A DNA stretch of 64,000 bases, taken from assembly GCA_031769625.1 (NCBI GenBank), contig JAUIMM010002533.1, forward strand, positions 62,001-126,000, read 5' to 3'. Position 1 is the stretch's first letter, and each line of letters starts with the position of its first letter. The stretch comes from Taudactylus pleione. Taxonomy: Eukaryota > Chordata > Amphibia > Anura > Myobatrachidae. The notes beneath the pieces were generated by a model. That model was not told where the DNA came from. It was given only the letters and a program-made list of their open reading frames with translations, and searched no databases. Below, in pieces: positions 25,701 through 38,830 of the stretch. Made by a program: the position numbers and the translations under genes.

Positions 25701-27140
25701 GGTCACCTGGGCAGACATTAGGCAGGAGAGTCACACATGCATCTGTCGGACACTGAGCAGGTCACCTGGGCAGACATTAGGCAGGTGAGTCACACATGCA
25801 TCGGTCGGACACTGAGCCGGTTACCTGGGCAGACATTAGGCAGGAGAGTCACACATGCATCGGTCGGACACTGAGCAGGTCACCTGGGCAGACATTAGGC
25901 AGGTGAGTCACACATCCAGCGGTTGGACACTGGGCAGGTGATGTGGGCAGACGTGCAGTGGACACTGAACAGGTGACGTGGGCAGACATTAGGCTGGTGA
26001 GTCACACATCCAGCGTTCGGACACTGAGCAGGTGACATGGGCAGACATTAGGCAGGTGAGTCACACATGCAGTGGACACTGAACAGGTGACGTGGGCAGA
26101 CATTAGGCAGGTGAGCCACACATGCATCGGTCGGACACTGAGCAGGTGATGTGGGCAGACATTAGGCAGGTGAGTCACACATGCAGCGGTCGGACACTGA
26201 GCAGGTGATTTGGGCAGACATTAGACAGGTGTGTCACACATGCAGCGGACACTGAGCAGGTGACGTAGGCAGACATTAGGCAGGAGAGTCACACATGCAG
26301 CGGTCACTGAGCAGGTCACCTGGGCAGACATTAGGCAGGTGAGTCACACATCCAGCAGTTGGACACTGGGCAGGTGACGTGGGCAGACATGCAGTGGACA
26401 CTGAACAGGTGACGTGGGCAGACATTAGGCAGGTGAGTCACACATCCAGCGGTCGGACACTGAGCAGGTGACGTGGGCAGACATTAGGCAGGTGAGTCAC
26501 ACATCCAGTGGTCAGACACTGAGCAGGTGACGTGGGCAGACATTAGGCAGGTGAGTCACACATGCAGTGGACACTGAACAGGTGACATGGGCAGACATTA
26601 GGCAGGTGAGTCACACATGCATCGGTCGGACACTGAGCAGGTGATGTGGGCAGATATTAGGCAGGTGAGCCACACATGCAGCGGTCGGACACTGAGCAGG
26701 TGACGTGGGCAGACATTAGGCAGGTGAGTCACACATGCAGCGGACACTGAGCAGGTCAACTGGGCAGACATTAGGCAGGTGAGTCACACATCCAGCGGAC
26801 ACTGAGCAGGTGACCTAGGCAGACATTAGGCAGGTGAGTCACACATGCAGTGGACACTGAGCAGGTGACGTGGGCAGACATTAGGCAGGTGAGTCACACA
26901 TCCAGCGGACACTGAGCAGGTGACGTAGGCAGACATTAGGCAGGTGAGTCACACATGCAGCGGACACTGAGCAGGTGACGTGGGCAGACAATAGGCAGGT
27001 GAGTCACACATGCAGTGGACACTGAGCAGGTGACGTGGGCAGACATTAGGCAGGTGAGTCACACATGCAGTGGACACTGAGCAGGTGACGTGGGCAGACA
27101 TTAGGCAGGTGAGTCACACATGCAGCGGACACTGAGCAGG

Positions 27141-27730
<590 letters not shown>

Positions 27731-27840
27731 TCATTTATTTATATGGCGCCACAAAGTGTCCTTAGCACTGTACAGGGAAAATAACAGTAATACAAACGTA
27801 CATAAAATGTATATAATCAGACAGATCAATGGGAACCATC
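27731..27840. mobile_element. Dispersed-repeat fragment, probable seed of array C
   Basis: The segment contains TCATTTATTTATATGGCGCC, then ACAAAGTGTCC, then TTAGCACTGTACAGGG and AACAGTAATACAAACGTACA, a layout I associate with very common interspersed repeats of frog genomes (TTTATATRGCGCC plus an AGCRCTGTACA core). It continues without a break through ATCAATGGGAACCATCAA into AACAGTGAGTCATACAGG, which is the first array C unit. Array C therefore seems to have expanded from sequence inside or directly flanking this element. I cannot define the element's ends or target duplications, and the taxonomic link is from memory. Confidence 0.5.
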
Positions 27841-30600
27841 AAACAGTGAGTCATACAGGCGGGCGAGAGAGAGTAATAAACAGTGAACCATATAGATGGG
27901 TGAGAGAGAGTAATAAACAGTGAGTCATATACACGGGTGAGAGAGAGTAATAAACAGTGAGTCATACAGGAGGGTGAGAGAGAGTAATAAACAGTGAGTC
28001 ATACAGGTGGGTGAGAGAGAGAGTAATAAACAGTGAGTCATATAGACGGGTGAGAGAGAGTAATAAACAGTGAGTCATACAGGTGGGTGAGAGAGAGTAA
28101 TAAACAGTGAGTCATAAAGGCGGATGAGAGAGAGTAATAAATAGTGAGTCATACAGGTGGGTGAAAGAGTAATAAACAGTGAGTCATACAGGCGGGTAAG
28201 AGAGAGTAACAAACAGTGAGTCATATAGACAGGAGAGAGAGAGTAATAAACAGTGAGTCATACAGGTGGGTGAGAGAGAGTAATAAACAGTGAGTCATAT
28301 AGACGGGTGAGAGAGTAATAAACAGTGAGTCATACAGGTGGTGAGAGAGAGTAATAAACAGTGAGTTACACAGGTGGGTGAGAGAGAATAATAAACAGTG
28401 AGTCATATAGACGGGTGAGAGAATAAAAGACAGTGAGTCATATAGACGGGTGAGAGAGAGTAAAAAAACAGTGAGTCATACAGGCAGGTGAGAGAATAAA
28501 AAACAGTGAGTCATACAGGCGGGTGAGAGAGAGTAATAAACACTAAGTCATACAGGTGGGTGAAAGACAGTAATAAACAGTGAGTCATACTGGCGGGTGA
28601 GAGAGAAATAAACAGTGAGTCATATAGACGGGTAAGAGAGAGTAATAAACAGTGAGTCATACAGGTGGGTGAGAGAGAGTAATAAACAGTGAATCATATA
28701 GACGGGTGAGAGAGAAAGAAACAGTGAGTCATACAGCTGGTGAGAGAGAGTAATAAACAGTGAGTCATACAGGTGGGTGAGAGAGAATAATAAACAGTGA
28801 GTTATACAGGTGGGTGAGAGAGAGTAATAAATAGTGAGTCATATAGATGGGTGAGAGAGAAAGAAACAGTGAGTCATACAGGTGGTGAGAGAGAGTAATA
28901 AACAGTGAGTTATACAGGTGGGTGAGAGATAATAATAAACAGTAAGTCATACAGACAGGTGAGAGAATAAAAAACAGTGAGTCATACAGGCAGGTGAGAG
29001 AGAGTAATAAACAGTGAGTCATAGAGGCAGGTGGGTGACAGACAGTAAAAATCAGTGAGTCATACAGGCGGGTGAGAGAAAGTAATAAACAGTGAGTCAT
29101 ACAGGTGGGTGATAGAGTAATAAACAGTGAGTCATAGAGGAAGGTGGGTGACAGACAGTAATAATCAGTAAGTCATACAGGCGGGTGACAGAGAGTAATA
29201 AACAGTGAGTCATACAGGCGTGTGAGAGAAAGTAATGAACAGTGAGTCATACAGGTGGGTGAGAGAGAGTAATAAACAGTGAGTCATACAGGCGGGTGAG
29301 AGAGAGTAATAAACACTGAGTCATACAGGATGGGGAGAGAGAGTAATAAACACTAGCACTCAATGACCTTGTGCACTGGAGAGAGTAATAAACAGTGAGT
29401 CATACAGGCAGGTGAGAGAGAATAACAAACAGTGAGTCATACATGCGGGTTAGAGAGAATAATAAACAGTAAGTCATACAGATGGGTGAGAGAATAAAAA
29501 ACAGTGAGTCATACAGGCAGGTGAGAGAGAGTAATAAACAGTGAGTCATAGAGGCAGGTGGGTGACAGACAGTAATAATCAGTGAGTCATACAGGCGGGT
29601 GAGAGAAAGTAATAAACAGTGAGTCATACAGGTGGGTGAGAGAGAGTAATAAACAGTGAGTCATACAGGTGGGTGATAGAGTAATAAACAGTGAGTCATA
29701 GAGGAAGGTGGGTGACTGACAGTAATAATCAGTAAGTCATACAGGCGGGTGAGAGAGAGTAATAAACAAACAGTGAGTCATACAGGTGGGTGAGAGAGAG
29801 TAATGAACAGTGAGTGATACAGGCGGGTGAGAGAGAGTAATAAACACTGAGTCATACAGGCGGGGGAGAGAGAGTAATAAACACTAGCACTCAATGACCT
29901 TGTGCACTGGAGAGAGTAATAAACAGTGAGTCATAGAGGCAGGTGAGAGAGAATAATAAACAGTGAGTCATACAGGTGGGTGAGAGAGAATAATAAACAG
30001 TGAGTCATACAGGCGAGTGAGAGAGAATAATAAACAGTGAGGCATACAGGCGGATGAGAGAATAATAAACAGTGAGTCATACAGGCGGGTGAGAGAAGGT
30101 AATAATCAGTGAGTCATACAGGCGGGTGAGAGAGAGTAATAAACAGTGAGTCATACAGGCGGGTGAGAGAGAGTAATAAACAGAGAGTCATACAGGCGGG
30201 TGAGAGAGAGTAATAAACAGTGAATCATACAGGCAGGTGAGAGATTAATAAACAGTGAGTCATACAGGTGGGTGAGAGAGAGTAATAAGCAGTGAGTCAC
30301 AGAGGCAGGCGGGTGACAGAGTAATAAACAGTGAGTCATACAGGCGGATGAGAGAGAGTAATAAACACTAGCACTCAATGACCTTGTGCACTGGAGAGAG
30401 TAATAAAAAGTGAGTCATACAGGTGGGTGAGAGAGTAATAAACAGTGAGTCATACAGGTGGGTGAGAGAGAGTAATAAGCAGTGAGTCATAGAGTCAGGC
30501 GGGTGACAGAGTAATAAACAGTGAGTCATACAGGCGGATGAGAGAGAGTAATAAACAATAGCACTCAATGACCTTGAGCACTGGAGAGACAAATAAACAG
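27841..30600. repeat. Array C, heterogeneous left-edge zone
   Basis: The first few kilobases carry the highest density of private variants and irregular GA runs (for example GGGCGAGAG, ATAGACGGG, AGACAGG), and fewer long block duplications than the rest of the array. The first 42-bp variant unit appears at 29,344. This resembles an array edge that escapes homogenisation. Unlike the decayed end of array A, the units stay in register right up to the border. Confidence 0.65.
29344..29385. repeat. Array C variant (type II) 42-bp unit, first copy
   Basis: This unit keeps the TAATAAACA start and the GAGAGAG end but replaces the middle with CTAGCACTCAATGACCTTG followed by TGCACTGG. It lacks the TGAGTCA motif of ordinary units. 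It recurs dozens of times, for example near 29,877, 30,366, 31,408, 33,200, 38,560, 41,287, 46,350, 51,490, 54,200, 59,650 and 63,680. There are two main forms: TGACCTTG (with ACAAGGTCA on the other strand, resembling a nuclear-receptor extended half-site) and TGTCCTTG. Its CCTTGTGCACTGG core resembles CCTTAGCACTGTACAGGG in the dispersed repeat at 27,731-27,840, suggesting it derives from that element. Confidence 0.8.
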
Positions 30601-30759
30601 TGAGTCATACAGGCGGATGAGAGAGAGTAATAAACACTAGCACTCAATGACCTTGTGCACTGGAGAGAGTAAGAAACAGTGAGTCATACAGGTGGGTGAG
30701 AGAGTAATAAACAGTGAGTCATACAGTTGGGTGAGAGAGAGTAATAAACAGTGAGTCAT

Positions 30760-33000
30760 ACAGGCGGATGAGAGAGAGTAATAAACACTAGCACTCAATA
30801 ACCTTGTGCACTGGAGAGACTAATAAACAGTGAGTCATACAGGCGGTGAGAGAGTAATAATAACTGAGTCATAAAGGAGGGTGAGAGAGTAATAAGCAGT
30901 GAGTCATACAGGCGGGTGAGAGAGAAATAAACAGTGAGTCATATAGGTGGGTGAAAGAGAGTAATAAACAGTGAATCATAGAGGCGGGTGAGAGAGAGTA
31001 ATAAACAGTGAGTCATACAGGCGGGTGAGAGAAAATAATAAACAGTGAGTCATACAGGTGGGTGAGAGAGAATAATAAACAGTGAGTCATACAGGTGAGT
31101 GAGAGAGTAATAAACAGTGAGTCATACAGGTGGGTGAGAGAGAGTAATAAACAGTGAGTCATACAGGCGGGAGAAAGAGAGTAATAAACAGTGAATCATA
31201 CAGGTGGGTGAGAGAGAGTAATAAACAGTGAGTCATACAGGTGGGTGAGAGAGAGCGTAATAAACAGTGAGTCATACAGGCAGAGAGAGAGTAATAAACA
31301 GTGAGTCATACAGGCGGGTGAGAGTGAGTAATAAACAGGGAGTCATATAGGTGGGTGAGAGAGAGTAATAAACACTGAGTCATACAGGCGGGTGAGAGAG
31401 TAATAAACACTAGCACCCAATGACCTTGTGCACTGGAGAGAGTAATAAACAGTGAGTCATACAGGCAGGTGAGAGAGAATAACAAACAGTGAGTCATACA
31501 GGCGGGTAAGAGAAGGTAATAATCAGTGAGTCATACAGGCGGGTGAGAAAGAGTAATAAACAGTGAATCATACAGGCGGGTGAGAGATTAATAAACAGTG
31601 AGTCATACAGGTGGGTGAGAGAGAGTAATAAACAGTGAGTCATAGAGGCAGGCGGGTGACAGAGAGTAATAAACAGTGAGTTCTACAGGCGGATGAGGGA
31701 GAGTAATAAACACTAGCACTCAATGACCTTGTGCACTGGAGAGAGTAATAAACAGTGAGTCATAGAGGTGGGTGAGAGAGAGTAATAAACTGAGTCATAC
31801 AAGCGGGTGAGATAAAGTAATAAACAGTGAGTCATTCAGGTGGGTGAGAGAGAGTAGCAAACAGTGAGTCATACAGGCGGGTGCGAGAAAGTAATAAACA
31901 GTGAGTCATACAGGCGGATGAGAGAGAGTAATAAACACTAGCACACAATGACCTTGTGCACTGGAGAGAGTAATAAACGCTGAGTCATAGAGGCAGGCGG
32001 GTGAGAGAGAGAAATAAACCCTGAGTCATAAATGCGGGTGAGAGTGAGTAATAAACACTAGCACTCAATGTCCTTGTGCACTGGAGAGAGTAATAAAAGG
32101 TGAGTCATACAGGTCGGTGAGAGAGAGTAATAAACTGAGTCATAAAGACGGGTGAGATAAAGTAATAAACAGGGAGTCATACAGGCGGGTGAGAGAAAGT
32201 AATAAACACTGAGTCATACAGGCGGATGAGAGAGAGAAATAAACACTAGCACTCAATAACCTTGTGCACTGGAGAGAGTAATAAACAGTGAGTCATACAG
32301 GCGGTGAGAGAGTAATAATAACTGAGTCATACAGGAGGGTGAGAGAGTAATAAGCAGTGAGTCATACAGGCGGGTGAGAGAGAAATAAACAGTGAGTCAT
32401 ATAGGTGGGTGAAAGAGAGTAATAAACAGTGAATCATAGAGGCGGGTGAGAGAGAGTAATAAACAGTGAGCTATACAGGCGGGTGAGAGAAAATAATAAA
32501 CATTGAGTCATACAGGTGGGTGAGAGAGAGTAATAAACAGTGAGTCATACAGGTGAGTGAGAGAGTAATAAACAGTGAGTCATACAGGTGGGTGAGAGAG
32601 AGTAATAAACAGTGAGTCATACAGGCGGGAGAAAGAGAGTAATAAACAGTGAGTCATACAGGTGGGTGAGAGAGAGAAAAAAAAAGTGAGTCATACAGGT
32701 GGGTGAGAGACAGAGTAATAAACAGTGAGTCATACAGGCAGAGAGAGAGTAATAAACAGTGAGTCATACAGGCGGGTGAGAGTGAGTAATAAACAGGGAG
32801 TCATATAGGTGGGTGAGAGAGAGTAATAAACACTGAGTCATACAGGCGGGTGAGAGAGTAATAAACACTAGCACCCAATGACCTTGTGCACTGGAGAGAG
32901 TAATAAACAGTGAGTCATACAGGCAGGTGAGAGAGAATAACAAACAGTGAGTCATACAGGCGGGTGAGAGAGAATAATAAACAGTGAGTCATACAGGCGG
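30760..33000. repeat. Array C higher-order block, 1,458-bp offset
   Basis: Unit order from about 30,760 to 31,500 repeats from about 32,218 to 32,958 with an offset of 1,458 bp. Markers are GCACTCAATA (30,791 and 32,249) and AGGCGGTGAGAG (30,841 and 32,299), together with identical repeat reading frames at 31,306 and 32,764. Beyond 31,500 the offset becomes 1,495, a gain of one 37-bp unit in the right copy. Confidence 0.8.
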
Positions 33001-36000
33001 GTAAGAGAAGGTAATAATCGGTGAGTCATACAGGCGGGTGAGAGAGAGTAATAAACAGTGAATCATACAGGCGGGTGAGAGATTAATAAACAGTGAGTCA
33101 TACAGGTGTGTGTGAGAGAGTAATAAACAGTGAGTCATAGAGGCAGGCGGGTGACAGAGAGTAATAAACAGTGAGTTCTACAGGCGGATGAGGGAGAGTA
33201 ATAAACACTAGCACTCAATGACCTTGTGCACTGGAGAGAGTAAGAAACAGTGAGTAATACAGGTGGGTGAGAGAGTAATAAACAGTGAGTCATACAGGTG
33301 GGTGAGAGAGTGTAATAAACTGAGTCATACAAGCGGGTGAGATAAAGTAATAAACAGTGAGTCATTCAGGTGGGTGAGAGAGAGTAACAAACAGTGAGTC
33401 ATACAGGCGGGTGCGAGAAAGTAATAAACAGTGAGTCATACAGGCGGATGAGAGAGAGTAATAAACACTAGCACACAATGACCTTGAGCACTGGAGAGAG
33501 TAATAAACAGTGAGTCATACAGGAGGGTGAGAGAGTAATAAACAGTGAGTCATATAGGTGGGTTAAAGAGAGTAATAAACAGAGAGTCATACAGGCGGGT
33601 GAGAGAGTAATAAACAGTGAGTCATACAAGCGGGTGAGAGAGAGTAATAAACAGTGAGTCATACACCAGGGTGAGAGAGCATAATAAACAGTGAGTCATA
33701 CAGGCGGGTGAGAGAGTAATAAGCAGTGAGTCATTCAGGCGGGTGAGAGAGAGTAATAAACAGTGTGTCATACAGGCGGGTGAGAGAAAGTAATAAACAG
33801 TGAGTCATACAGGCGGATGAGAGAGAGTTATAATAACTGAGTCATACAGGAGGGTGAGAGAGTAATAAGCAGTGAGTCATACAGGCGGGTGAGAGAGAAA
33901 TAAACAGTGAGTCATATAGGTGGGTGAAAGAGAGTAATAAACAGTGAATCATAGAGGCGGGTGAGAGAGAGTAATAAACAGTGTGTCATACAGGCGGGTG
34001 AGAGAAAGTAATAAACAGTGAGTCATACAGGCGGATGAGAGAGAGTAATAATAACTGAGTCATACAGGAGGGTGAGAGAGTAATAAGCAGTGAGTCATAC
34101 AGGCTGGTGAGAGAGAAATAAACAGTGAGTCATATAGGTGGGTGAAAGAGAGTAATAAACAGTGAATCATAGAGGTGGGTGAGAGAGAGTAATAAACAGT
34201 GAATCATAGAGGCGGGTGAGAGAGAGTAATAAACAGTGAGTCATACAGGCGGGTGAGAGAAAGTAATAAACAGTGAGTCATACAGGTGGGTGAGAGAGAG
34301 TAATAAACAGTGAGTCATACAGGTGAGTGAGAGAGTAATAAACAGTGAGTCATACAGGTGGGTGAGAGAGAGTAATAAACAGTGAGTCATACAGGCGGGA
34401 GAAAGAGAGTAATAAACAGTGAGTCATACAGGTGGGTGAGAGAGAGTAAAAAACAGTGAGTCATACAGGTGGGTGAGAGAGAGAGTAATAAACAGTGAGT
34501 CATACATGCAGAGAGAGAGTAATAAACAGTGAGTCATACAGGCGGGTGAGAGTGAGTAATAAACAGGGAGTCATATAGGTGGGTGAGAGAGAGTAATAAA
34601 CACTGAGTCATACAGGCGGGTGAGAGAGTAATAAACACTAGCACAAAATGACCTTGTGCACTGGAGAGAGTAATAAACAGTGAGTCATACAGGCAGGTGA
34701 GAGAGAATAACAAACAGTGAGTCATACAGGTGGGTGAGACAGAATAATAAAGAGTGAGTTATACAGGCGGATGAGAGAGTAATAAGCAGTGAATCATACA
34801 GGTGGGTGAGAGAGAGTAATAAACAGTGAGTCATACAGGTGGGTGAAAGAGAGTAATAAACAGTGAGTCTTAGAGGTGGGTGAGAGAGAGTAATAAACAG
34901 TGAGTCATACAGGCGGGTGAAAGAGAGTAATAAACAGTGAGTAATACAGGAGGGTGAGACAGAATAATAAACAGTGAGTTATACAGGCGGGTGAGAGAGT
35001 AATAAGCAGTGAATCATACAGGTGGGTGAGAGAGAGTAATAAACAGTGAGTCATACAGGCGGGTTAGATAAAGTAAAAAACAGTGAGTCATACAGGTGGG
35101 TGAGAGTGAGTAATAAACACTAGCACTCAAAGTCCTTGTGCACTGGAGAGAGTAATAAACAGTGAGTCATACAGGTCGTTGAGAGAGAGTAATAAACTGA
35201 GTCATAAAGACGGGTGAGATAAAGTAATAAACAGTGAGTCATACAGGCGGGTGAGAGAAAGTAATAAACACTGAGTCATACAGGCGGATGAGAGAGAGTA
35301 ATAAACACTAGCACACAATAACCTTGTGCACTGGAGAGAGTAATAAACAGTGAGTCATACAGGCTGTGAGAGAGTAATAATAACTGAGTCATACAGGAGG
35401 GTGAGAGAGTAATAAGCAGTGAATCATACAGGCGGGTGAGAGATTAATAAACAGTGAGTCATACAGGTGGGTGAGAGAGAGTAATAAACAGTGAGTCATA
35501 GAGGCAGGCGGGTGACAGAGAGTAATAAACACTAGCACTCAATGACCTTGTGCACTGGAGAGAGTAAGAAACAGTGAGTAATACAGGTGGGTGAGAGAGT
35601 AATAAACAGTGAGTCATACAGGTGGGTGATAGAGTGTAATAAACTGAGTCATACAAGCGGGTGAGATAAAGTAATAAACAGTGAGTCATTCAGGTGGGTG
35701 AGAGAGAGTAACAAACAGTGAGTCATACAGGCGGCTGCGAGAAAGTAATAAACAGTGAGTCATACAGGCGGATGAGAGAGAGTAATAAACACTAGCACAC
35801 AATGACCTTGAGCACTGGAGAGAGTAATAAACAGTGAGTCATACAGGAGGGTGAGAGAGTAATAAACAGTGAGTCATATAGGTGGGTTAAAGAGAGTAAT
35901 AAACAGAGAGTCATACAGGCGGGTGAGAGAGTAATAAACAGTTAGTCATACAAGCGGGTGAGAGAGAGTAATAAACAGTGAGTCATACACCAGGGTGAGA

Positions 36001-38830
36001 GAGCATAATAAACAGTGAGTCATACAGGCGGGTAAGAGAGTAATAAGCAGTGAGTCATTCAGGCGGGTGAGAGAGAGTAATAAACAGTGTGTCATACAGG
36101 CGGGTGAGAGAAAGTAATAAACAGTGAGTCATACAGGCGGATGAGAGAGAGTTATAATAACTGAGTCATACAGGAGGGTGAGAGAGTAATAAGCAGTGAG
36201 TCATACAGGCGGGTGAGAGAGAAATAAACAGTGAGTCATATAGGTGGGTGAAAGAGAGTAATAAACAGTGAATCATAGAGGCGGGTGAGAGAGAGTAATA
36301 AACAGTGTGTCATACAGGCGGGTGAGAGAAAGTAATAAACAGTGAGTCATACAGGCGGATGAGAGAGTAATAATAACTGAGTCATACAGGAGGGTGAGAG
36401 AGTAATAAGCAGTGAGTCATACAGGCTGGTGAGAGAGAAATAAACAGTGAGTCATATAGGTGGGTGAAAGAGAGTAATAAACAGTGAATCATAGAGGCGG
36501 GTGTGAGAGAGTAATAATAACTGAGTCATACAGGAGGGTGAGAGAGTAATAAGCAGTGAGTCATACAGGCTGGTGAGAGAGAGTAATAAACAGTGAGTCA
36601 TACAGGCGGGTGAGAGAAAGTAATAAACAGTGAGTCATACAGGTGGGTGAGAGAGAGTAATAAACAGTGAGTCATACAGGTGAGTGAGAGAGTAATAAAC
36701 AGTGAGTCATACAGGTGGGTGAGAGAGAGTAATAAACAGTGAGTCATACAGGCGGGAGAAAGAGAGTAATAAACAGTGAGTCATACAGGTGGGTGAGAGA
36801 GAGTAAAAAACAGTGAGTCATACAGGTGGGTGAGAGAGAGAGTAATAAACAGTGAGTCATACAGGCAGAGAGAGAGTAATAAACAGTGAGTCATACAGGC
36901 GGGTGAGAGTGAGTAATAAACAGGGAGTCATATAGGTGGGTGAGAGAGAGTAATAAACACTGAGTCATACAGGCGGGTTAGAGAGTAATAAACACTAGCA
37001 CAAAATGACCTTGTGCACTGGAGAGAGTAATAAACAGTGAGTCATACAGGCAGGTGAGAGAGAATAACAAACAGTGAGTCATACAGGTGGGTGAGACAGA
37101 ATAATAAACAGTGAGTTATACAGGCGGGTGAGAGAGTAATAAGCAGTGAATCATACAGGTGGGTGAGAGAGAGTAATAAACAGTGAGTCATACAGGCGGG
37201 AGAGATAAATAAACAGTGAGACATAGAGGTAGGAGGGTGAGAGAGAGTAATAACCAGTGAGTCATAGAGGCAGGCGGGTGAGAGAGAGAAATAAACCCTG
37301 AGTCATAAATGCGGGTGAGAGTGAGTAATAAACACTAGCACACAAAGTCCTTGTGCACTGGAGAGAGTAATAAACAGTGAGTCATACAGGAGGGTGAGAG
37401 AGAGTAATAATCATTGAGTCATACAGGCGGGTGAGAGAGAGTAATAAACAGTGAGTCATAGAGGCAGGTGGGTGACAGACAGTAATAATCAGTGAGTCAT
37501 AAAGACGGGTGAGATAAAGTAATAAACAGTGAGTCATACAGGCGGGTGAGAGAAAGTAATAAACACTGAGTCATACAGGCGGATGAGAGAGAGTAATAAA
37601 CACTAGCACTCAATAACCTTGTGCACTGGAGAGAGTAATAAACAGTGAGTCATACAGGCGGTGAGAGAGTAATAATAACTGAGTCATACAGGAGGGTGAG
37701 AGAGTAATAAGCAGTGAGTCATACAGGCGGGTGAGAGAGAAATAAACAGTGAGTCATATAGGTGGGTGAAAGAGAGTAATAAACAGTGAATCATAGAGGC
37801 GGGTGAGAGAGAGTAATAAACAGTGAGCTATACAGGCGGGTGAGAGAAAATAATAAACATTGAGTCATACAGGTGGGTGAGAGAGAGTAATAAACAGTGA
37901 GTCATACAGGTGAGTGAGAGAGTAATAAACAGTGAGTCATACAGGTGGGTGAGAGAGAGTAATAAACAGTGAGTCATACAGGCGGGAGAAAGAGAGTAAT
38001 AAACAGTGAGTCATACAGGTGGGTGAGAGAGAGAAAAAAAAAGTGAGTTATACAGGTGGGTGAGAGAGAGAGTAATAAACAGTGAGTCATACAGGCAGAG
38101 AGAGAGTAATAAACAGTGAGTCATACAGGCGGGTGAGAGTGAGTAATAAACAGGGAGTCATATAGGTGGGTGAGAGAGAGTAATAAACACTGAGTCATAC
38201 AGGCGGGTGAGAGAGTAATAAACACTAGCACCCAATGACCTTGTGCACTGGAGAGAGTAATAAACAGTGAGTCATACAGGCAGGTGAGAGAGAATAACAA
38301 ACAGTGAGTCATACAGGCGGGTGAGAGAAAATAATAAACAGTGAGTCATACAGGCGGGTAAGAGAAGGTAATAATCAGTGAGTCATACAGGCGGGTGAGA
38401 GAGAATAATAAACAGTGAATCATACAGGCGGGTGAGAGATTAATAAACAGTGCGTCATACAGGTGTGTGTGAGAGAGTAATAAACAGTGAGTCATAGAGG
38501 CAGGCGGGTGACAGAGAGTAATAAACAGTGAGTTCTACAGGCGGATGAGGGAGAGTAATAAACACTAGCACTCAATGACCTTGTGCACTGGAGAGAGTAA
38601 GAAACAGTGAGTAATACAGGTGGGTGAGAGAGTAATAAACAGTGAGTCATACAGGTGGGTGAGAGAGAGTAATAAACTGAGTCATACAAGCGGGTGAGAT
38701 AAAGTAATAAACAGTGAGTCATTCAGGTGGGTGAGAGAGAGTAACAAACAGTGAGTCATACAGGCGGGTGCGAGAAAGTAATAAACAGTGAGTCATACAG
38801 GCGGATGAGAGAGAGTAATAAACACTAGCA
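32200..38830. repeat. Array C nested blocks with 5,357- and 2,324-bp offsets
   Basis: The run at about 32,220-33,480 recurs at about 37,577-38,837 (offset 5,357; GCACTCAATA at 32,249 and 37,606). Inside it, the run starting near 33,130 recurs near 35,455 (offset 2,324; GCACACAATG at 33,471 and 35,795). Small indels of GA dinucleotides and single units separate the copies. The region is therefore built from overlapping duplications of different sizes, not one fixed higher-order unit. Confidence 0.75.

Larger units (their letters stand above)
6602..27140. repeat. Satellite array B (59/55-bp tandem repeat)
   Basis: This is 20,539 bp of uninterrupted tandem repeat. The long unit is 59 bp (example 8,607-8,665) and the short unit 55 bp (example 8,835-8,889). 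The short form loses four bases in the GCGGTCGGACACTG segment. Length divided by unit size gives roughly 355-360 units. Within the unit, GCAGGTGA occurs twice, before CGTGGGCAGACATTA and before GTCACACATGCAG, so the unit itself probably arose from a shorter duplication of about 25-30 bp. Each typical unit on the plus strand contains GGCAGGTGAGTCACACA and GCAGGTGACGTGGG. Both edges are sharp, unlike array A: the right end stops at CACTGAGCAGG (27,140), immediately followed by unique sequence. Open frames inside it are repeat translations, not genes. Confidence 0.97.

Noticed and set aside
1..27140. CRISPR array
   Set aside because: Units are directly adjacent variants of one sequence with no unique spacers between constant repeats, and there are no cas genes. 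The context is eukaryotic.
6602..27140. Array B CAGGTGAGT sites as real donors of a many-exon repeat gene
   Set aside because: There is no consistent open frame between successive sites, and no pyrimidine-tract acceptor precedes them. Only the donor half of a splice signal is present.
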